From: Bacteroides sp.
GTDB lineage: Bacteria; Bacteroidota; Bacteroidia; Bacteroidales; Muribaculaceae
Assembly (NCBI GenBank): GCA_014801585.1
Contig: JAAVDX010000014.1
Span: 53,571 to 117,570, forward strand
DNA length: 64,000 nt
Direction of reading: 5' to 3'
In this document: positions 34,858 through 43,430 of the stretch, one piece after another
How positions within the stretch are numbered: position 1 is the first letter of the stretch
How the letters are laid out: each line of letters starts with the position of its first letter
The notes under the pieces: model-generated
What the model saw: only the letters and a program-made list of their open reading frames with translations
Databases searched by the model: none
Told to the model about the DNA's origin: nothing
Translations under genes and position numbers: made by a program

Positions 34858-34889
34858 CAAATTTAACACTATTTCCGCTTTTATTCAAA
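34858..34889 (-). promoter_or_regulatory. Promoter for the LptF/G-queD-queE operon
   Basis: Minus strand: TTTG (plus 34886-34889), 20 bases, TAAATTTG (plus 34858-34865): full consensus. The box lies four bases from the GTG start. Confidence 0.75.
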
Positions 34890-34909
34890 AAAAGTCGGAC
34901 AAATTGCGC

Positions 34910-34937
34910 TTTGCTTGCTTCTTATTTATTATCTTTG
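34910..34937 (+). promoter_or_regulatory. Probable promoter for pta-ackA
   Basis: The -7 box TATCTTTG (34930-34937) is a full match; the upstream TTTG (34910-34913) is spaced only 16 bases, so the -33 assignment is uncertain. The leader would be about 75 bases. Confidence 0.6.
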
Positions 34938-35021
34938 CAGAGAAGTTGTCAAGACTTCCGAGCCGCCTGTAATGATGGCAGATGATGTAGAAAATTCTAA
35001 AGAAACTTAAATATAAAGACC

Positions 35022-36035
35022 ATGACACTGTTTGAACGTCTCACGGCGACGGCCCAGTCAATGCCGCAACGCCTCGTGCTTCCGGAATCTACCGAACCTC
35101 GTACGCTTCAGGCTGCCGATCGTATAATCGCAGATAAGATCGCGCAAGTCGTATTCATCGGTAATCGTGAAGAGATCCTTGCTGAAGCTGAAAAACTCGG
35201 ACTCAAGAATATCGCAGAGGCTGAGGTGATCAATCCTTTAGACAAGGAATACACCCAAAAATATGCCGAACTTTTCCATGAGTTGCGTAAGAAGAAAGGC
35301 GTGACGATGGAGATGGCCGAAGAGCAGGTGAAGAATGCGCTCTATCTCGGTTGCCTTATGATTAAGGCAGGAGATGCCGACTGCATGGTAGCAGGTGCGC
35401 TGAGCCCAACATCCCACGTACTTCGTGCGGCGTTCCAGGTGCTTAAGACCAAACCGGGCATCTCAGTTGTATCAGGCGCGTTTATCATGCTTCTTCCTGA
35501 GAATGTACCTTACGGAGATGACCACATGCTTATCTTCGCTGACTGCGCGGTTGTGCCCGATCCGACAACAGAGGAACTCGCTCAGATCGCTGTTGAGACA
35601 GCAAAGACCACCAAGAATATCGCCGGTCTTGACCCGAAGGTGGCTATGCTCAGTTTCTCCACATGGGGCAGCGCCCAGCATGAGCGTGTAGATAAGGTGC
35701 GCAATGCAGTAGAAATCGCCAAGCAGATGGATCCGAGTCTCGTAATCGATGGTGAGCTCCAGAGCGACGCAGCTATTGTGCCTGAAGTGGCAGCCAAGAA
35801 GGCTCCGGGCAGCCCCGTAGCAGGACATGCCAATACACTTATCTTCCCTTCGCTCGAAGTCGGCAACATCGCCTACAAACTCGTGCAGCGTCTTGCAGGA
35901 GCCGGTGCAGTCGGCCCGATCCTTCAGGGTCTTGCAGCTCCGGTCAACGACCTTTCCCGCGGCGCAACAGTAGATGATATCGTAAACACAATCATCGTAA
36001 CCTGCAATCAGGCGATCGGAGAAAAGAAGCAATAA
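35022..36035 (+). CDS. pta: Phosphate acetyltransferase
   Basis: Exchanges acetyl groups between CoA and phosphate, feeding acetate kinase for ATP formation in fermentation. 337 residues: the short bacterial form without the DRTGG regulatory half. Motifs include RLVLPESTEPRTLQAADRI at the N-terminus and SPVAGHANTLIFPSLEVGNI with NDLSRGATVDDI at the C-terminus. ackA follows 127 bases downstream. Strong codon bias fits high expression. Confidence 0.95.
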   Translation: MTLFERLTATAQSMPQRLVLPESTEPRTLQAADRIIADKIAQVVFIGNREEILAEAEKLGLKNIAEAEVINPLDKEYTQKYAELFHELRKKKGVTMEMAEEQVKNALYLGCLMIKAGDADCMVAGALSPTSHVLRAAFQVLKTKPGISVVSGAFIMLLPENVPYGDDHMLIFADCAVVPDPTTEELAQIAVETAKTTKNIAGLDPKVAMLSFSTWGSAQHERVDKVRNAVEIAKQMDPSLVIDGELQSDAAIVPEVAAKKAPGSPVAGHANTLIFPSLEVGNIAYKLVQRLAGAGAVGPILQGLAAPVNDLSRGATVDDIVNTIIVTCNQAIGEKKQ

Positions 36036-36115
36036 TCCACTAATCAGAGAGCTGTTGGTTGGGGAGTAACTGACTGACAGGATAGTTGTATAAAGTCGCC
36101 CAACGGGGACGGCTC

Positions 36116-36144
36116 ATTACTTTATAACTCATTATTTATTACTT
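36116..36144 (-). repeat. Degenerate heptads in reverse orientation between pta and ackA
   Basis: On the minus strand: AAGTAAT, AAATAAT, an eight-base GAGTTATA, AAGTAAT. This is the only copy on the minus strand and the least regular. Confidence 0.45.
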
Positions 36145-36162
36145 TATTTTTCAACGAAAAAT

Positions 36163-37362
36163 ATGAAGATACTTGTGCTCAACTGCGGCAGCAGCAGCGT
36201 GAAATATAAACTCATCGAGTCTGACTCCAAGGAAGTTCTCGCCGAAGGTGGCGTAGAGAAAATCGGTCTGCCCGACTCATTCCTGAAATTCAAGCGACCG
36301 GACGGTTCGAAGGAGACTATCGTAGTGAATATGCCGGACGCCAAAGAGGCAGTGCGTCAGGTGCTCAACGTGCTTACCGACCCTAAAGAGGGTGTGATCA
36401 AGAGTTTCGACGAAATCCAGGCAGTAGGCCATCGTGTAGTGCACGGCATGGAGAAGTTCAACAAATCAGTGCTTATCACTCCGGAAGTTATCGAGCAGGT
36501 TAAGGAGTGCTACCCCGTAGCTCCGCTTCACAATCCCGCTAATATTACAGGTATTGAAGCTGTAAGCGAAATTCTTCCCGACGCTCCGCAGGTGGCAGTA
36601 TTCGATACGGCTTTTCATCAGACAATGCCTGCCAAAGCTTTCATGTATGCCCTCCCTTATGAGGATTATGAGAAGTATGGCGTGCGTCGCTATGGTTTCC
36701 ACGGAACTTCCCACCGCTATGTTTCAGCCCGCGCATGTGAATTCCTGGGCGTGCCCTACGATAAGCAGCGCATCATCACCTGCCATATCGGCAACGGCGC
36801 ATCCATCACAGCTATCAAAGACGGAATCAGCATCGACACATCTATGGGTCTGACTCCGACTGAAGGTCTGATGATGGGCACACGCTGCGGCGACGTCGAT
36901 CCGGGTGCTCTCGTCTATCTCATGCAGCGTCTTAACCTTGACGCCGACGGACTTATGAAACTCATCAACAAGCAGAGTGGCGTAGCAGGCGTGTCGGAGA
37001 TTTCAAGCGATATGCGCGACATTGAAGCAGCCGTAGAACGCGGTGAAGAGAAGGCTATTCTTGCCCTTGACATGTATGAATACCGCATACTTAAATATAT
37101 CGGTGCATATACGGCTGTGCTGGGTGGTGTAGACATCATCGTATTCACAGGTGGTGTAGGTGAGAATCAGACCGGCACACGCGAGAAAATCTGTAAGCAA
37201 CTTGCCTATATGGGAGTCACTTTCGACGCTGAGGCCAATAAGACCCGTGGCGAAGAGATCGTGATATCAGGTAAGGATTCGAAGGTGAAGGTTGTCGTCA
37301 TCCCGACAGATGAGGAAATGATGATTGCCCGCGACACTGCCGAGATCGTCAACGCACAGTAA
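36163..37362 (+). CDS. ackA: Acetate kinase
   Basis: Makes ATP and acetate from acetyl phosphate and ADP. 399 residues with the N-terminal LVLNCGSSSVKYKLIES, the central VFDTAFHQTMP and RRYGFHGTSHRYV, and the nucleotide-binding VFTGGVGENQ near residue 325. These are all complete family signatures. Together with pta this is the main fermentative energy branch. Confidence 0.97.
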   Translation: MKILVLNCGSSSVKYKLIESDSKEVLAEGGVEKIGLPDSFLKFKRPDGSKETIVVNMPDAKEAVRQVLNVLTDPKEGVIKSFDEIQAVGHRVVHGMEKFNKSVLITPEVIEQVKECYPVAPLHNPANITGIEAVSEILPDAPQVAVFDTAFHQTMPAKAFMYALPYEDYEKYGVRRYGFHGTSHRYVSARACEFLGVPYDKQRIITCHIGNGASITAIKDGISIDTSMGLTPTEGLMMGTRCGDVDPGALVYLMQRLNLDADGLMKLINKQSGVAGVSEISSDMRDIEAAVERGEEKAILALDMYEYRILKYIGAYTAVLGGVDIIVFTGGVGENQTGTREKICKQLAYMGVTFDAEANKTRGEEIVISGKDSKVKVVVIPTDEEMMIARDTAEIVNAQ

Positions 37363-37382
37363 CCCCGGAAGATTTACAGAAA

Positions 37383-38246
37383 GTGCTTCTTGAAGTTTTC
37401 TGGAACGCAGACCCGGTTCTATTCTCTTTAGGACCTTTCACGGTGCGATGGTACGGCCTGATGTTCGCTTTGGGCTTCTTCATCGGCTATCAGATTGTAG
37501 CGGCAATGTTCAAGCATGAGGGGGCGCCGGAGAAATGGCTTGGCATCCTTCTGGCCTATCTCGTAATCGGCACGGTGGTCGGTGCGCGCCTCGGACATGT
37601 CTTTTTCTACGAATGGGACTATTATTCGCAGCATCCGGGAGAAATTCTGAAGGTTTGGAACGGCGGTCTTGCAAGCCATGGCGGGACGCTCGGGAATATC
37701 ATCGCTATTCTGCTCTTCTCCTGGTTTGTCAGCAAGAAAGCTCCTTCGTGGACTTTCGATAAGATTGTAGTGCCGGTGGCCCTCGTCGGAGCGCTAATCA
37801 GATTCGGAAATCTGATGAACTCGGAAATCTATGGAGGTCCGACCGATCTTCCCTGGGGATTCGTATTCCTGCGCAATGGAGAGACAGTGGCATGCCATCC
37901 GACTCAGCTATATGAAGCCGGCTGCTATCTTGTGTTGTTCGGGTTGCTGATGTGGATGTATTGGAAGCGTAACGCTGAGGAACGTCCATGGCTACTGACA
38001 GGCATTTTCTTCATTTGGGTCTTCGGCTCAAGATTCCTCATAGAATACGTGAAGAATGTGCAAGTGGCTTCCGAATATGAGATGATCGCACGTTACGGCA
38101 TGGACCTGGGACAGATTCTCAGCATCCCCTTCATCCTTTTGGGAGTAGTGCTGGTAGTCATAGCCCTCATACGCCCACGTCAGCATTGGGAATTTCCGAA
38201 CAGATTCGCTCCCGAACCTGAAGCTGACAAATCCCGTAAGAAATAA
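37383..38246 (+). CDS. lgt: Prolipoprotein diacylglyceryl transferase
   Basis: Inner membrane enzyme that puts diacylglycerol on the lipobox Cys of prolipoproteins. 287 residues with about seven hydrophobic segments. Signature residues lie in VRWYGLMFALGF, GARLGHVFFYEWDYY, VWNGGLASHGG and RFGNLMNSEIYG. The start is GTG at 37383, 20 bases after ackA; no ATG gives a full N-terminus. The window carries several clients (PorE, the LRR lipoprotein, the S41 peptidase). Confidence 0.93.
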   Translation: MLLEVFWNADPVLFSLGPFTVRWYGLMFALGFFIGYQIVAAMFKHEGAPEKWLGILLAYLVIGTVVGARLGHVFFYEWDYYSQHPGEILKVWNGGLASHGGTLGNIIAILLFSWFVSKKAPSWTFDKIVVPVALVGALIRFGNLMNSEIYGGPTDLPWGFVFLRNGETVACHPTQLYEAGCYLVLFGLLMWMYWKRNAEERPWLLTGIFFIWVFGSRFLIEYVKNVQVASEYEMIARYGMDLGQILSIPFILLGVVLVVIALIRPRQHWEFPNRFAPEPEADKSRKK

Positions 38247-38260
38247 CACTTTCCTATCCG

Positions 38261-38313
38261 TATAATTACAACAGAGCCCGTGGACCATATCCACGGGCTC
38301 TGTTGTAATTATA
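38261..38313. terminator. Bidirectional terminator between lgt and sufS
   Basis: A perfect 24-bp inverted repeat with the five-base loop CCATA. The core is AGAGCCCGTGGA / TCCACGGGCTCT, flanked by AT-rich arms that give T-runs in both directions. It separates convergent lgt and sufS. Confidence 0.88.
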
Positions 38314-38334
38314 CTTATTTTTAATTGACTTCTA

Positions 38335-39561
38335 TTAGCCGAGCATTGCTGCGACACGCGCAACGCCGTTGAGGAAGGCACGGACTTCATCTTCGGTATT
38401 GTAGACTGCGAAAGAGGCACGGATCGTGCCCGGAATTCCGAGACGTTCCATCAGAGGCTGGGCACAGTGATGGCCGGTGCGTACGGCTATTCCAAGACCG
38501 TCGAGCAACATTCCGAAATCGTAGGGATGCTCCTCCCCTATCAGGAAAGATAGGACGGCTGATTTATGGTGGGCCTCACCAAAGATTCTGACATTTGGCG
38601 CAACTTCGCGTAATCCCTTTGTCGCAATATCCAGGAGATGCTCTTCATGGGCTTCGATTGCGTCAAGGCCGGTAGTCTCAAGGAAGGTTAAAGCTTCGTC
38701 GAATGCCGCGATACCCACAAAATCGGGTGTGCCGGCCTCAAATTTAAAAGGGAGCTCGGCAAAGGTGGTGCCGGAGAAAGAGACATGGCCAATCATCTCA
38801 CCTCCACCCTGATATGGTGGCATTTTTTCCAGCAATTCCTCGCGTCCGTAGAGCACTCCTATCCCGGCCGGGCCATACATTTTATGGGAGGAAAATACGT
38901 AGAAGTCACACCCTAAATCCTGCATATCCAGATGAAGATGGGGCGACGCCTGCGCTCCGTCAATCAGCACCGGGACTCCATGTTCATGGGCAAACGCCGT
39001 CATTTCCTTTACGGGATTGATCGTACCCAATACGTTGCTGACATGCGTGAACGCGGCCATCACAGTCTTCTCATTGAAGAGCGAGCGATATTGATCAAGA
39101 TCGAGTTCGCCGCGATCATTGATATCAACCACCCGGATTTTAAGACCCGGACGGCGCGACTGCAACAACTGCCAAGGGACGATATCAGCATGATGCTCCA
39201 TGACGGTCAGAATAATCTCCCCCTCATCGGGGAGCATCGAACCGAATGAAGAGGCCACCAGATTGATACTTTCCGTAGCGCCACGTGTAAAAATTATCTC
39301 ACGCTCCGAATGCGCATTGATATAGCGTGCCACATGGCGGCGGGTCTGTTCTTGCAGATCCGTCGCTTCCTGCGATAGAGTATGCACACCACGATGTACA
39401 TTGGCCTTATGATCGATATACATTGATCGGACCGCGTCAATGACCCTCTGCGGTGTCTGCGACGTAGCCGTGTTGTCAAGATAAATCAGCGGCTTGCCGT
39501 GCACTTCCCTATTGAGAGCAGGGAATTCTTTACGAATTTTTTCTATATCAAGCGTTTTCAT
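38335..39561 (-). CDS. sufS: Cysteine desulfurase SufS
   Basis: PLP enzyme that takes sulfur from cysteine for iron-sulfur cluster assembly. 408 residues. The PLP Lys is in FYVFSSHKMYGPAGIGVLYG, the cofactor His in MEHHADIVPWQ, and the catalytic Cys lies in VRTGHHCAQPL near residue 365, the group II signature. It is the last gene of the Suf operon; no SufE or SufU sits next to it. Confidence 0.95.
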   Translation of the reverse strand: MKTLDIEKIRKEFPALNREVHGKPLIYLDNTATSQTPQRVIDAVRSMYIDHKANVHRGVHTLSQEATDLQEQTRRHVARYINAHSEREIIFTRGATESINLVASSFGSMLPDEGEIILTVMEHHADIVPWQLLQSRRPGLKIRVVDINDRGELDLDQYRSLFNEKTVMAAFTHVSNVLGTINPVKEMTAFAHEHGVPVLIDGAQASPHLHLDMQDLGCDFYVFSSHKMYGPAGIGVLYGREELLEKMPPYQGGGEMIGHVSFSGTTFAELPFKFEAGTPDFVGIAAFDEALTFLETTGLDAIEAHEEHLLDIATKGLREVAPNVRIFGEAHHKSAVLSFLIGEEHPYDFGMLLDGLGIAVRTGHHCAQPLMERLGIPGTIRASFAVYNTEDEVRAFLNGVARVAAMLG

Positions 39562-39572
39562 AGTAAATTCTC

Positions 39573-40928
39573 TTAATGGATCTCACAATCGAGCTGACAA
39601 TCCTGACATCCTGCGGTTTCTCCGGCAAATCGGCGCTCTACGATATGAGTCAGACGCTCTTTGAGACCCGGGATTCTTACCTTATCGATAACGTCGGCCA
39701 TGAATGCCTGCTTGAGCAACATCCGGGCTTCTTGCTCGGAAAGGCCTCGGGTGCGCATGTAAAATAGTTGCAATTCATCGAGCTGACCGGTAGCCGAACC
39801 GTGGGAACATTTCACGTCATCATTGTATATCTCAAGCTGCGGTTTGGAGAACATGCGGGCCTCATTGCTGCCTATTAGATTGCGATTGCTCTGATAGGCC
39901 TCGTTCTTTACAGCGTTATGAGCCACTTTTACCAATCCGGTGAAGCCGCAACGGGCGCAGTCGTCAACACTGAATTTGAAGAGTTCGTCGGTAAGACAGC
40001 GATCGCAATTATGCTCTACGTTGGAGTAGACGTCAATGAGGCGATCGGCATCCGCGATTCCCATGCCGTAGAGACGGAGTTCGGCATCGTTGCCTGCGAA
40101 TTTGCAATGATACTCGTTGCGTGTAAGGCCGTTGTAGATCGTCATTCCGTCAACTACTACTGCCGATCCCTCCTCCTGACGGAGCCAAAGAGTGGAAAGG
40201 CGACGGGTGGTCTCAGAGGTTTCCTCCAATCCGTAGAGATCAAGATGAGCTCCGGGAGCACAATATACTTCAAACGTCTGGAGCAGCTGCTGATTTGAAT
40301 TGCTCCGCGATGTATGATCGCAGAGGAGCATGCGCATTTCCGAAAATTCTTCCATCACTATCACCACTTTGAGCGGTGTGAGCATATTGTCGGCACCTCC
40401 GAGAATATTTATTATCTGGACAGGATTTTCTACCTTCACACCTTTCGGCACACGGATCCAAAGTCCGTCTTGTGCAAGGAGAGATGAGAGGGCCACCAGA
40501 GGGTTCTCACCGTTGGCAAGCGTATTGTAATATTTCTTTACAAGTTCGGGGTCGTCGAGAGCTTTTTGGCGAAGACTGCATATCTCGACTCCTGGCGGAA
40601 GAAGCCTGCGGCTCTCCGGAGTCTCTGCGAAGCGATCATTGACGATAAAGAACAGAGATGTTGCAATTCGCGGGATCCCGCAATGAAAACTCTCTGCAGG
40701 ATTCACGGGGAGCGGGATACGATTGACGTTGACGCCATAATCGAACCCTAAAATCTCCGGGAGATCGATAATCTCATAATTCTCTGAACCCTTTCGGGGG
40801 AGGTCATTATGCCTGAGGACAGACAGAGCCTCCCGACGCGACGCATTGAGGACCGGTGCGGAATTTGCATCGATCGTATCAGCGTTGTGTTCGTAAAGGT
40901 CGATATATTGTTTTACTGCGTTATCCAT
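39573..40928 (-). CDS. sufD: Fe-S cluster scaffold protein SufD
   Basis: Beta-helix partner of SufB in the SufBC2D scaffold. 451 residues. The C-terminal signature YNDDVKCSHGSATGQLDELQ and LFYMRTRGLSEQEARMLL is complete. The N-terminal half (PLPVNPAESFHCG onward) is SufD-like and there is no SufB-type Cys cluster, so this is SufD and not a misnamed SufB. The C-terminus ends in a short Cys-rich tail (CQDCQLDCEIH), which is unusual and may bind metal. It is four bases from sufC. Confidence 0.92.
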   Translation of the reverse strand: MDNAVKQYIDLYEHNADTIDANSAPVLNASRREALSVLRHNDLPRKGSENYEIIDLPEILGFDYGVNVNRIPLPVNPAESFHCGIPRIATSLFFIVNDRFAETPESRRLLPPGVEICSLRQKALDDPELVKKYYNTLANGENPLVALSSLLAQDGLWIRVPKGVKVENPVQIINILGGADNMLTPLKVVIVMEEFSEMRMLLCDHTSRSNSNQQLLQTFEVYCAPGAHLDLYGLEETSETTRRLSTLWLRQEEGSAVVVDGMTIYNGLTRNEYHCKFAGNDAELRLYGMGIADADRLIDVYSNVEHNCDRCLTDELFKFSVDDCARCGFTGLVKVAHNAVKNEAYQSNRNLIGSNEARMFSKPQLEIYNDDVKCSHGSATGQLDELQLFYMRTRGLSEQEARMLLKQAFMADVIDKVRIPGLKERLTHIVERRFAGETAGCQDCQLDCEIH

Positions 40929-40932
40929 CCTA

Positions 40933-41688
40933 TTACTCCTCCCCTAATTCGCGTTTCACCCAATCATAACCTCTTTCTTCGAGCTCGAGAGCGAGTTCCG
41001 GACCGGCTGTCTTAACGATGCGACCCTTGTAGAGGATATGGACGATATCGGGTTTGATATAATCGAGCAGACGCTGATAATGGGTGATGACGATTGTAGC
41101 ATTGTTGGCGGTCTTGAGTTTGTTGACACCCTCGGCCACTATACGCAGCGCGTCGATATCCAAGCCTGAATCAGTCTCGTCGAGAATTGACAACCGCGGC
41201 TCAAGGACAGCCATCTGAAAGATTTCATTACGCTTCTTCTCACCGCCGGAGAAACCTTCATTCACACTGCGCGAAGCGAGTTTGTTGTCAAGCTCTACGA
41301 TTGATCTCTTTTCACGCATGAGTTTCAGGAACTCTGCCGCACTCATCGGACCCTCACCGAAATATTTACGTTTGGCATTGACAGCGGCCCGCATGAAATT
41401 CATCATCGACACGCCCGGAATCTCCACCGGATACTGGAACCCAAGGAATACTCCTTCATGACTGCGGATCTCCGGAGGCATGGCGAGCAGATCCTTACCG
41501 TAGAATTCCACGCTACCGCCGGTCACGGTATAGGCCGGATTTCCGGCAAGCACCATTGAGAGCGTGGACTTACCCGAACCGTTAGGTCCCATAATAGCAT
41601 GAACCTCACCCGGACGAACCTCAAGATTCAATCCTTTCAATATCTCTTTTCCGTTGATCTCTGCATGCAGATCACTGACCTTTAGCAT
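40933..41688 (-). CDS. sufC: Fe-S cluster assembly ATPase SufC
   Basis: ABC-type ATPase of 251 residues that drives the SufBCD scaffold. Walker A is GPNGSGKSTL (about residues 34-43), the signature is NEGFSGGEKKRNEI, and Walker B is LSILDETDSGLDIDALRIV, with ITHYQRLLDYI containing the switch His. It follows the CvpA-like gene by 24 bases, where sufB would be expected. Confidence 0.96.
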   Translation of the reverse strand: MLKVSDLHAEINGKEILKGLNLEVRPGEVHAIMGPNGSGKSTLSMVLAGNPAYTVTGGSVEFYGKDLLAMPPEIRSHEGVFLGFQYPVEIPGVSMMNFMRAAVNAKRKYFGEGPMSAAEFLKLMREKRSIVELDNKLASRSVNEGFSGGEKKRNEIFQMAVLEPRLSILDETDSGLDIDALRIVAEGVNKLKTANNATIVITHYQRLLDYIKPDIVHILYKGRIVKTAGPELALELEERGYDWVKRELGEE

Positions 41689-41712
41689 CTTTATATATTT
41701 TTAACTTTATTT

Positions 41713-42327
41713 TCAAACATTTCGGGGTTCACCGAATCCATACGTATGTACAACACTTTCATCCACTCTTCGGTTGAGGGAAATCTTTTTTGCTTCGCGG
41801 AGCTGTTCTTCGTGGGCAAACTGGGAGAAACTTTCGCTTCCGAGGGCAGCCGGAGCAAGCCATACAACCGCTGCACAGATATTTCCATCGTCGGCTTTTC
41901 CATAACGCATAAGCGCTGAGTCGGGATGAATGCCGATATACACGTTATAGCAGATGGAGAGCATGAGTAGATAATTGGCTACACAGAACATGGTGCCCAA
42001 TAGGGAATCCAAAAGCCCCGATCCGGCAGCGGCCATAGCTGTCCGTATAATTCCCGTCACTGAGCGAAAAAGGAAATATACGAGGAAGAATACTGCTCCG
42101 CATCCTAAATTGGAAGCCAGGTAGACAGCTCCACGTGAAGTAGCGTGAGTGGACAACATCTGAAGCATTATTTCCGTAGACGCATCAACAAATATATGCG
42201 AACAGACAATTCCGAAAGCCATGCCAAGCACGGAGGTCACCATACCGGTCAGCCCGCGGCGGTAACCTCTGATGACTCCCCAGGCTGCCACGCCCAGCGC
42301 TATGATGTGGAAAAGCGCGTCGTCCAT
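41713..42327 (-). CDS. CvpA family inner membrane protein
   Basis: A 204-residue protein with four hydrophobic segments (HIIALGVAAWGVIRGY, MVTSVLGMAFGIVCSHIF, LGCGAVFFLVYFLFRSVTGI and TMFCVANYLLMLSICYNVYIG). The opening GVIRGYRRGL and the G-rich middle are CvpA-like. E. coli CvpA was linked to colicin V production and envelope function. It is the first gene of the operon that continues with sufC-sufD-sufS. Confidence 0.87.
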   Translation of the reverse strand: MDDALFHIIALGVAAWGVIRGYRRGLTGMVTSVLGMAFGIVCSHIFVDASTEIMLQMLSTHATSRGAVYLASNLGCGAVFFLVYFLFRSVTGIIRTAMAAAGSGLLDSLLGTMFCVANYLLMLSICYNVYIGIHPDSALMRYGKADDGNICAAVVWLAPAALGSESFSQFAHEEQLREAKKISLNRRVDESVVHTYGFGEPRNV

Positions 42328-42350
42328 CGTAGGATTTTAGATTCAGACTA

Positions 42351-42382
42351 CAAATTTATCAATTTTTAACGACTCTGCCAAA
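42351..42382 (-). promoter_or_regulatory. Promoter of the cvpA-sufCDS operon
   Basis: Minus strand: TTTG (plus 42379-42382), 20 bases, TAAATTTG (plus 42351-42358): full consensus. The leader is about 20 bases. Confidence 0.78.
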
Positions 42383-42460
42383 TACATTCTCATTTCTCGC
42401 TACCTTAATAAGATTTGAGGCTGATTTATCAATGAGTGAGTTGTTCAGGATGTCCTCACA

Positions 42461-42492
42461 CTTGCATTTATCGCGAAAAAGGTTTAATTTTG
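42461..42492 (+). promoter_or_regulatory. Promoter for the GH25 gene
   Basis: CTTG (42461-42464), 20 bases, TAATTTTG (42485-42492). The ATG at 42499 follows after six bases, so the mRNA would have almost no leader. Confidence 0.65.
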
Positions 42493-42498
42493 TATTGC

Positions 42499-43272
42499 AT
42501 GAGAGGATTGTCAACATATTCCGCCATTCAAGGTAAGATCCGCGACTTTAAGGTAGCGCTCGGTTTTATGGCCGTAGCGTGGCTTTTGGCCGCAGCTTCT
42601 TTCTATGCCTATCGGCAGTTTATGACAACTCCTCCTTATGTAGATCCGGCGCGCTATCCGGTAAGGGGTCTTGATGTCTCGGCTCATAACGGGATGATGA
42701 ATCTCGACGCGGCGGCGGCCGATGGCTATGAGTTTATATTTCTAAAAGCTTCGGAAGGCAACACATTCCGCGACCCTAATTTCCGCCTGAATTATTCAAA
42801 AGCATCTCACGCGGGATTCAAGATAGGAGCCTACCATTTCTTCCGCTTCGACTGCGACGGAATCACTCAGGCCAAGAATCTCCTCGGCGCAGTGGCCGAC
42901 AGGGAGCTGGAATTGGGAGTGGCAATCGACGTAGAAGAGCAGAATAATGCAGCAGGTGTAGATTCCGTCATGATAGCGTCGCGCCTTTCATCAATGGTAG
43001 AATATCTGAATCTCAGAGGCTTCCGAGTGACTCTATATTCCAATTTAGCGGGTTATTACGACTATATCCGCGAAGTAGAACCCGGCACGACCCTATGGAT
43101 CTGTACATTCTCCTCAGATCCCATCAATGCCGAATGGACGTATTGGCAATACGATCATCATGGGCGAGTCGCGGGGATACGCGGTGATGTCGACCTGAAT
43201 GCTTTCTGCGGATCGGAAGCCGACTGGCAGCGATTTCTCGACGGCGCCCAATGGCCTTATGACACTCTTTAA
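42499..43272 (+). CDS. GH25 lysozyme-type muramidase, membrane anchored
   Basis: A 257-residue glycoside hydrolase family 25 protein that should cut peptidoglycan between MurNAc and GlcNAc. A signal-anchor helix (VALGFMAVAWLLAAASFYAY, about residues 18-40) is followed by the GH25 fold: RGLDVSAHNG with the first acidic residue, YEFIFLKASEGNTF, KIGAYHFFRF, GVAIDVEEQN with the DxE pair and a final TYWQYDHHG. The start at 42499 is chosen because the longer reading crosses the promoter; M45 of the long form would break the membrane helix. Confidence 0.87.
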   Translation: MRGLSTYSAIQGKIRDFKVALGFMAVAWLLAAASFYAYRQFMTTPPYVDPARYPVRGLDVSAHNGMMNLDAAAADGYEFIFLKASEGNTFRDPNFRLNYSKASHAGFKIGAYHFFRFDCDGITQAKNLLGAVADRELELGVAIDVEEQNNAAGVDSVMIASRLSSMVEYLNLRGFRVTLYSNLAGYYDYIREVEPGTTLWICTFSSDPINAEWTYWQYDHHGRVAGIRGDVDLNAFCGSEADWQRFLDGAQWPYDTL

Positions 43273-43430
43273 CTTAATTTAGGTGATTATGGGGCTCTTT
43301 GCAATAAAATAAAAGTCAATACCAAGCGTTAATTAAAAGGATAAAAAGAGCCGGACGATCCGAAATTTTTATCATCTGGTGATTGTACCGGACTCTTACA
43401 TCAACTTTCCCAACACTCACATCATCAAAC

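Noticed and set aside
38261-38313. Mobile-element inverted repeat
   Set aside because: A 24-bp arm with a five-base loop placed between convergent genes is best explained as a bidirectional terminator.
39573-40928. SufB instead of SufD
   Set aside because: The C-terminal YNDDVKCSHGSATGQLDE and the N-terminal half are SufD-type, and SufB signature parts are missing.
43273-43430. Terminator between the GH25 gene and porU-like 1
   Set aside because: A bulged AGAGCCGG / CCGGACTCT pairing exists, but the loop is about 35 bases and there is no T-run, so I do not call it.
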